Origin: Candidatus Rokuibacteriota bacterium
GTDB lineage: Bacteria; Methylomirabilota; Methylomirabilia; Rokubacteriales; CSP1-6
NCBI GenBank assembly: GCA_016177555.1
Contig: JACOVB010000393.1
Span: 1-10,700, forward strand
Direction of reading: 5' to 3'
DNA: 10,700 nucleotides
Part shown: positions 6,558 through 10,700 of the stretch, in pieces
Layout of the letters: every line of letters begins with the position of its first letter
Numbering within the stretch: the first letter of the stretch is position 1
Notes under the pieces: model-generated
The model's input: only the letters and a program-made list of their open reading frames with translations
The model's database searches: none
Told to the model about the DNA's origin: nothing
Program-made: the position numbers and the translations under genes

Positions 6558-7538
6558 GTGCGCCGGGCGGCGCTGGCGGCGACGGCCGCAGTCCTCCTCC
6601 TCGTGCCCGCCTTCGTGACCACGCCCTACTTCATCCACATCCTGGTCCTGACGGGCATGTACATCGTCCTCGCGCTGAGCTACGACCTGAGCGTGGGCCA
6701 GGTGGGCGTGCTCTCCCTCGCCCACCCCGCCTTCTTCGGCACCGGCGCCTACACGGCGGCCATCCTCGCCGTGGACTACAGCGGGGCCCCGCTCCTGGCC
6801 CTCGGGCTGGGCGCCGTGCTCGCGTCCGTGCTCGCGGTGGCGATCGGGGTGCCCTCCTTCCGGCTCTCCGAGCACTCCTTCGCGATCGGCACCCTCGGCT
6901 TCGCCCTCATCGCCGAACTGGTCGCTCGCAACTGGATCGGCGTCACGCGCGGCCCGATGGGCATCCCCGGCATCCCGCGCCCCGTCATCCTCGGCGTGCG
7001 CGTGAGCACGCTCGTCGACTTCTACTACCTGATGTTGGTGATGCTCGGGCTCGCCGTTGCCTTCTACCGAGCGCTGACCACGTCGCGGGTGGGCCGCGCG
7101 TTCCGGGCTGTGCGCGAGGACGAAGTGCTCGCCGCGTCGGCCGGCGTCTCCCCCCAGAAGTACAAGATGATCGCCTTCGTCGTCGGCGCCGCCATGGCCG
7201 GCGTGATGGGGGTCTTCTACGCCTGGTGGTTCACCATCGTGTCGCCCGAGCAGCTCACGATGTACTACACGGTGAACCTGCTCATCATCGTGTTCATCGG
7301 GGGACGCGGGAGCCTGCGGGGAGTCATCCTCGGTGCGGTGATCTTCACCGCTGTCCCGGAGTTCCTTCGGATCGCGCCGCAGGCGCGCCTCATCCTCTAC
7401 GGGTTCATCCTCCTCGCGAGCGTGCATTACTTCCCTGACGGCCTGGAGGGTCTGCTTCGCCGGCTCTTCCGGCCCCGGAGCGCTCCCGTTGTGTCGACCG
7501 TGGGGCGCGAGGGCGACGTGACGAGAGACGTGCGGTGA
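6558..7538 (+). CDS. livM: Branched-chain amino acid-type ABC transporter permease LivM
   Basis: The second permease is 326 residues from a GTG start. It has an N-terminal membrane helix (about 4-20), then the LivM signature YDLSVGQVGVLSLAHPAFFG (42-61), further helices, and the EAA-like coupling region GRAFRAVREDEVLAASAGVS (179-198). RGSLRGVILGA (250-260) is also typical. The frame is open far upstream (back to about 6000), but that part overlaps livH out of phase and is not protein-like. GTG 6558 starts five bases after the livH stop. A GGAGG at 6536-6540 is 17 bases before GTG 6558 but 8 bases before an in-frame CTG at 6549, so the exact start is uncertain by three codons. Its last four bases overlap the livG start (GTGA, 7535-7538), which indicates translational coupling. 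The 30 or so residues after 300 are polar and poorly conserved. Confidence 0.9.
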   Translation: MRRAALAATAAVLLLVPAFVTTPYFIHILVLTGMYIVLALSYDLSVGQVGVLSLAHPAFFGTGAYTAAILAVDYSGAPLLALGLGAVLASVLAVAIGVPSFRLSEHSFAIGTLGFALIAELVARNWIGVTRGPMGIPGIPRPVILGVRVSTLVDFYYLMLVMLGLAVAFYRALTTSRVGRAFRAVREDEVLAASAGVSPQKYKMIAFVVGAAMAGVMGVFYAWWFTIVSPEQLTMYYTVNLLIIVFIGGRGSLRGVILGAVIFTAVPEFLRIAPQARLILYGFILLASVHYFPDGLEGLLRRLFRPRSAPVVSTVGREGDVTRDVR

Positions 7539-8305
7539 CGACGCCCGGCGAGCCGCTGCTCTCGGTGCGGGGCCTCACCAAGCGGTTCTTCGGGATCGCC
7601 GCGCTGCAGTCAGTCGACCTCGACGTCTTCCGTGGCGAGATCGTCTGCCTCATCGGGCCCAACGGGTCGGGCAAGACCACGCTCTTCAACTGCGTCACGG
7701 GTTACCTGTCGCCGGACGGCGGCCGCGTCACGTACCGGGGGCGGGAGGTTACCGGCCTGCCGCCCCACCGCATCTCCCGGCTGGGGATTGCGCGCACCTT
7801 CCAGCTCGTCCGCGTCTTCCCCGCTCTCACGGTGCTCGAGAACCTGATGGTGGCCGTCCAGCAGCACCAGGAGGAATCGTTCCTGGGGCGCGTGGCCCGC
7901 ACGCCGCGCGTCCGCGCCTTCGAGCGCGCCGCCCGTGCCCGGGCGGAGGAACTGCTCGAGCTCGTCGAGCTCACGCGCCTGCGGGACCAGCCGGCGGCGA
8001 ACCTCTCCTACGGCCAGCGCAAGCTGCTCGCCTTCGTCTTCGCCCTCATGTGCGACCCGGCGCTGGTCCTGCTCGACGAGCCCGCGGCCGCGGTGAACCC
8101 CACGATGATCAACCGCGTCAAGGAACAGATCCGCGCCCTCAACGACCGGGGCACGACGATCTTCCTGGTGGAGCACAACATGGAGGTGGTCATGGACATC
8201 GCCCACCGGATCGTGGTGCTCGACCACGGGGAGAAGATCGCCGAGGGGCCGCCGCAGGCGATCCAGGGCAACGAGCTGGTCATCGAGGCGTACTTTGGCC
8301 GGTGA
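7535..8305 (+). CDS. livG: ABC transporter ATP-binding protein LivG
   Basis: This 256-residue ATPase is the first of the two nucleotide-binding subunits of the importer. Walker A is GPNGSGKTT (41-49), the Q-loop glutamine is Q90 in RTFQLVRVF, the ABC signature is LSYGQ (157-161), Walker B with catalytic glutamate is LVLLDEPAAAVNP (177-189), and the switch histidine is H214 in VEHNMEVVM. The LSYGQ signature and the AAAVNP stretch are characteristic of LivG rather than LivF; the following RKLLAF replaces the more usual RRLEIA. The GTG start shares four bases with the livM stop, and no independent Shine-Dalgarno site is evident, so its translation probably depends on ribosomes finishing livM. 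All active-site residues are intact. Confidence 0.93.
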   Translation: MTTPGEPLLSVRGLTKRFFGIAALQSVDLDVFRGEIVCLIGPNGSGKTTLFNCVTGYLSPDGGRVTYRGREVTGLPPHRISRLGIARTFQLVRVFPALTVLENLMVAVQQHQEESFLGRVARTPRVRAFERAARARAEELLELVELTRLRDQPAANLSYGQRKLLAFVFALMCDPALVLLDEPAAAVNPTMINRVKEQIRALNDRGTTIFLVEHNMEVVMDIAHRIVVLDHGEKIAEGPPQAIQGNELVIEAYFGR

Positions 8306-8309
8306 TGGC

Positions 8310-9050
8310 GTGCTGCTGCATGTGGAGGACCTGCGCTCCGGATACGGCGACATCGAGGTCCTGCGCGGCGTGTCGTTCGACGTGGCCGAAGGCGAGATCG
8401 TCTGCCTCATCGGGGCCAACGGCGCCGGGAAATCTACGCTGCTCAAGACCCTGTTCGGGCTCGTCCGGCCGCGCCACGGGCGCGTCGTCCTCGCGGGGGA
8501 GGACGTCGCGGGCTTGCACCCGACCGAGATCCTCCGGCGCGGCCTGTCGCTGGTCCCGCAGGGGCGCTGCAACTTCCCGGCGATGACGGTGAGGGAGAAC
8601 CTCGAGATGGGCGCCTACACCCGGCGCGACCCCGCGGTGGCGCGCGACGTCGAGGCGCTGATGGCCCGGTTCGCCGTGCTCGGTGAGAAGAGCGACGAAC
8701 TGGCGGGCAATCTGAGCGGCGGCCAGCAGCAGGTCCTCGAGATGGCCGCCGCGCTCCTCCGCCACCCACGCCTGCTCCTGCTCGACGAGCCCTCCCTCGG
8801 CCTCTCGCCGCTGATGGTTGCCGACGTGTTCGCGACCATCCGGCAGATGAACCGTGACGGCGCCACGATCATCATGGTCGAGCAGAACGCCAGGCAGGCC
8901 CTGGCCATCTCCGACCACGCCGTGGTGCTCGAGCTTGGGCGGAAGGCCCTCGAGGGCACGGGCGAGGAGATTTTCAACAACCCCGCGGTCAGGGAGCACT
9001 ACCTCGGCCAATCCGTCGCTGGCCGCCCGGGCGATCGCCCGCCGCGCTGA
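8310..9050 (+). CDS. livF: ABC transporter ATP-binding protein LivF
   Basis: This is the second ATPase of the importer, 246 residues from GTG 8310. That start gives MLLHVEDLRSGYG, the usual LivF opening. An in-frame TTG at 8295 would add five residues and overlap livG by 11 bases. GGTGAT (8301-8306) is the only, weak, ribosome-binding candidate, so coupling to livG is likely. Walker A is GANGAGKST (35-43), the signature LSGGQ (135-139), Walker B LLLLDEP (155-161), and SLGLSP follows as in LivF. The H-loop position reads VEQN, with glutamine in place of histidine, which is normal for LivF. The last 10-15 residues are basic and unconserved. The gene ends the plus-strand operon; a large hairpin follows 39 bases later. 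Confidence 0.93.
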   Translation: MLLHVEDLRSGYGDIEVLRGVSFDVAEGEIVCLIGANGAGKSTLLKTLFGLVRPRHGRVVLAGEDVAGLHPTEILRRGLSLVPQGRCNFPAMTVRENLEMGAYTRRDPAVARDVEALMARFAVLGEKSDELAGNLSGGQQQVLEMAAALLRHPRLLLLDEPSLGLSPLMVADVFATIRQMNRDGATIIMVEQNARQALAISDHAVVLELGRKALEGTGEEIFNNPAVREHYLGQSVAGRPGDRPPR

Positions 9051-9088
9051 CGCGGTCAACCCCTCCGGCCGGGGCGTCTGCGCGACGT

Positions 9089-9128
9089 GCTGGGCCGGAA
9101 AATCTCCCCCGCGGGGGAGGGGCCCAGC
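9089..9128. terminator. Nested inverted repeat between convergent genes; possible bidirectional terminator
   Basis: The inner 16-base perfect palindrome CTCCCCCGCGGGGGAG (9104-9119) sits inside an 8-bp outer inverted repeat, GCTGGGCC (9089-9096) and GGCCCAGC (9121-9128). On the minus strand the inner stem is followed by ATTTT, a short U-tract like that of a Rho-independent terminator for the convergent regulator remnant. On the plus strand no T-run follows, so for livF it is at best a weak or Rho-assisted stop. The location after livF and facing a convergent gene fits termination. The rest of 9051-9204 shows no gene. Confidence 0.55.
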
Positions 9129-9204
9129 TGGCCGGAGCGACGCGTGCCCCTGCGCGGGGATATGAGACCCCGCACCCGAGTCCCCGTTCCATCCTCCTCC
9201 CTCG

Positions 9205-10103
9205 TCAGGCGCCCGAAGCACATACCACGCCCCCCGCCCGCTCCCGAGCCGGCGCAAGAGGCCCAGCTCGACCAGCGAGGCCAGCGTTCGCCGCGCTGAT
9301 TCCGTCGAGATCCCACAGCGCGCCATGAGGTCACCTCGGCGCACCTCGCCGCCGGCAGACGCCAAGCGGAGGGCCTCGGCCTGGTATCGGGTGAGCGTTG
9401 CCGTGGTCGCCGGCCCGGCCACGTCGGCGGGGGGCGCGGCCGCCACCGGCGCCTTCCGCCGCAGGGCGGGGAGCTTCACATCCTCCGGCTGCACCGCCCC
9501 TCGACGCCGGACGGCCACGGCCCGGTACACGACCCTCTCCAGCTCCCGCACGTGCCCCGGCCAGGGGTCGGCCTCGAGGAGAGCCAGCGCCTGACGGGTG
9601 AACCCCTCCACCGCCAGCTGGTCCTCGCGGTTGCACTGAAGGCGGAAGTGCTCGACGAGCAGCGGGATGTCCTCCCGGCGCGCCCGCAGCGCCGGCACCT
9701 CCAGGACGGCGCCCCACAGGCGATAGTAGAAGTCTTCCCGGAAGGTGCCCTCCTCGACCGCCGTCTCGGGGTCGCGGTGGGTCGCCGCGATCACGCGCAC
9801 GTCGACCCGCGTGCTGCGCGTGGCACCCACTGCCAGGCCTTCCCCGCTCTGGAGGAATCGCAGCAGCATGGTCTGGGCCCTGGGCGGCAGCTCGCCGATC
9901 TCGTCGAAAAAGACCGTGCCGCCGTCCACCCGGGGGAGGAGCCCCTCCGTCTTCCCGACGGCGCCCGTGAAGGCGCCGCGCTCATGCCCGAAGAGCTCGC
10001 TCCTCAGGAGCTCGGGCGTGAGGTCGCCACAGTTGATCGCCTGGTATCCTCGCCCGCGCCGCCGGCTGAGGCGCTGGACGGCGCCGGCCACGAGCTCCTT
10101 CAA
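9205..10103 (-). pseudogene. Sigma54-type AAA+ transcriptional activator, N-terminally truncated, with winged-helix-like C terminus
   Basis: About 300 residues match the central domain of bacterial enhancer-binding proteins. The sequence begins at KELVA, just after where the Walker A loop should be. It then shows the sigma54-contacting loop ELFGHERGAFTGA (36-48), Walker B TVFFDEIGE (63-71), the sensor region VIAATHRD (104-111), arginine-finger FREDFYYRL (121-129) and the WPGHVRELE lid motif (181-189). The GxxGxGK P-loop and any receiver, GAF or PAS domain are missing: upstream codons read unrelated sequence to a stop at 10179-10181, with only TTG 10103 as a start. The C-terminal segment (about 238-297), with CGISTESARRTLASLVELGL, looks like a winged helix instead of the usual Fis-type helix-turn-helix. 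The frame does not stop after this domain but runs on antisense through livF to 8280; a TGA one frame away at 9205-9207 probably marks the original end. ATP binding should be lost. Confidence 0.7.
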
Positions 10104-10259
10104 CCCAACCCGATCAGACCGAGGCGAGCGGAGCGAGCCGAAACTCCAGCCGAAGGCGAGAAGAAAGGCGGGTGAGGCCTATGCTGACCGTGGAAGCGGG
10201 ATCACCCCGAAGTCGGGGCCGGGGGCTGCCCGCGGCTGATAGAATGAGGCCAGGAGCGG
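10104..10259. other. Intergenic junction with short tandem repeat, hairpin and -10-like box
   Basis: No gene is seen here. The regulator's homology ends abruptly at about 10104. A 9-base imperfect tandem repeat follows (GCGAGCGGA 10124-10132, GCGAGCCGA 10133-10141), set in a purine-rich strand to about 10178. CCCCGA-AG-TCGGGG (10205-10218) is a short hairpin. TAGAAT (10240-10245) resembles a -10 box for the downstream nucleotidyltransferase gene, with no recognisable -35 at the right distance. Confidence 0.35.
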
Positions 10260-10265
10260 ATGCCC

Positions 10266-10622
10266 ATGACCGACCGCCCCCTGGCCACAACCACGGTTCC
10301 CGCACTCGCCCATGATCCGGCGCTGGCGGAGATCGTCCGCCGCCTCATCGAGACGTACCGGCCGCTGCGCGTCTACCTCTTCGGGTCGCGCGCGCGTTCC
10401 AGCGCCACGGCGGACAGTGACTACGACCTCATGGTCGTCGTGCCGGATGACATGCCCGCCTCACTCCGGCGGAGCGCTCGCGCCTACGACGCCCTCTGGG
10501 GCCTCCCGGTGGGCGCCGATGTGCTCGTCTGGACCGAGTCCGCCTTCAGCACCCGCCTGCATCTGCGCGCCTCGCTGCCCTCGACCATCGCGGGCGAAGG
10601 GAGACTCCTCTATTCCCCCTGA
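10266..10622 (+). CDS. Minimal nucleotidyltransferase (MNT), MntA-type antitoxin of a HEPN/MNT pair
   Basis: This is a 118-residue single-domain nucleotidyltransferase of the DNA polymerase beta superfamily (NTP_transf_2). The signature GSRARSSATADSDYD fits GS-X10-DXD, the motif of MntA antitoxins, which transfer AMP to their HEPN partner. From the ATG at 10266, G40 and S41 start the motif, D52 and D54 are the first two metal ligands and D85 in ADVLVW is the likely third. It is preceded by YLF, as usual for the family. An ATG two codons earlier (10260) is possible, but AGGAG at 10252-10256 is only three bases from it and nine bases from 10266. A HEPN-like coding start overlaps its end, which strongly supports a two-gene module. 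Known HEPN/MNT pairs act as toxin-antitoxin or phage-defence systems; whether this pair is active cannot be seen. Confidence 0.85.
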   Translation: MTDRPLATTTVPALAHDPALAEIVRRLIETYRPLRVYLFGSRARSSATADSDYDLMVVVPDDMPASLRRSARAYDALWGLPVGADVLVWTESAFSTRLHLRASLPSTIAGEGRLLYSP

Positions 10623-10700
10623 CCCGATCCGGCCGGCGGACACGCGGGCCTGGCTCTCCCGCGCGCTCGACGACCTCCGCGGCGCCGAGGTCGATCTCGC
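10612..10700 (+). CDS. HEPN-domain protein, N-terminal part, cut by window end
   Basis: About 29 codons are visible. PADTRAWLSRALDDLRGAEV resembles the first helix of HEPN proteins that follow MNT genes, where a tryptophan and a (D/E)DL-type stretch are typical. In HepT-type partners this protein is the RNase toxin, with an R-X4-6-H active site that would lie beyond the window. No ATG, GTG or TTG lies near the expected start. ATT at 10612 (giving M/I-PPDP) has AAGGGAG (10597-10603) eight bases upstream and would overlap the MNT gene by 11 bases. The nearest in-frame ATG is 10519, which would add 31 unconserved residues read out of phase through the MNT gene. The start is therefore uncertain and the product assignment rests on a short stretch. 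Confidence 0.6.
   Translation, partial: MPPDPIRPADTRAWLSRALDDLRGAEVDL

Noticed and set aside
1..10700. CRISPR array, phage genes or a rolling-circle origin
   Set aside because: No spaced repeats, structural phage proteins or replication initiator motifs were seen on either strand.

Overview
This is a GC-rich (about two thirds or more G+C by eye), gene-dense bacterial window. The base composition, the full Liv-type ABC cassette beside catabolic enzymes, the flavin/F420-type monooxygenase remnant and the HEPN/MNT pair suit an environmental, soil or subsurface bacterium of the Rokubacteria/NC10 (Methylomirabilota) or deltaproteobacterial kind. That placement is inference; no rRNA or marker gene is present.

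Layout. Positions 1-600 hold a 5'-truncated IS110-family transposase remnant on the minus strand. A near-consensus sigma70-type promoter (681-709) then drives a PLP enzyme of the threonine synthase family (720-1994), probably from a leaderless start. Next, all on the plus strand, come a decayed luciferase-like monooxygenase gene (about 2011-2358), an M24 'pita-bread' metallohydrolase (2372-3547) whose ribosome binding site and start region are tandemly duplicated, and a maleate isomerase/Asp-Glu racemase superfamily enzyme (3660-4373). A complete branched-chain-amino-acid-type ABC importer follows: periplasmic binding protein (4503-5639), permeases LivH (5665-6552) and LivM (6558-7538), and ATPases LivG (7535-8305) and LivF (8310-9050). 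The importer genes are tightly packed or overlapping and look like one operon.

At 9089-9128 a nested inverted repeat separates this block from a convergent minus-strand gene remnant (9205-10103). That remnant is a sigma54-type AAA+ activator that has lost its N terminus up to and including the P-loop and carries a winged-helix-like output domain. The window ends with a HEPN/MNT module on the plus strand: a complete minimal nucleotidyltransferase (10266-10622) and the first codons of its HEPN partner, cut by the window edge.

How it works together. The three enzymes plus importer look like an uptake-and-breakdown locus for a small amino-acid-like or amide compound. The family combination (fold-type II PLP enzyme, M24 hydrolase, two-cysteine racemase/isomerase family enzyme, importer) parallels the ectoine utilisation genes eutB, eutD and eutA, but the substrate cannot be read from sequence. 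The edges carry signs of rearrangement: a broken transposase, a broken monooxygenase, a broken regulator and a mobile toxin-antitoxin-type module.
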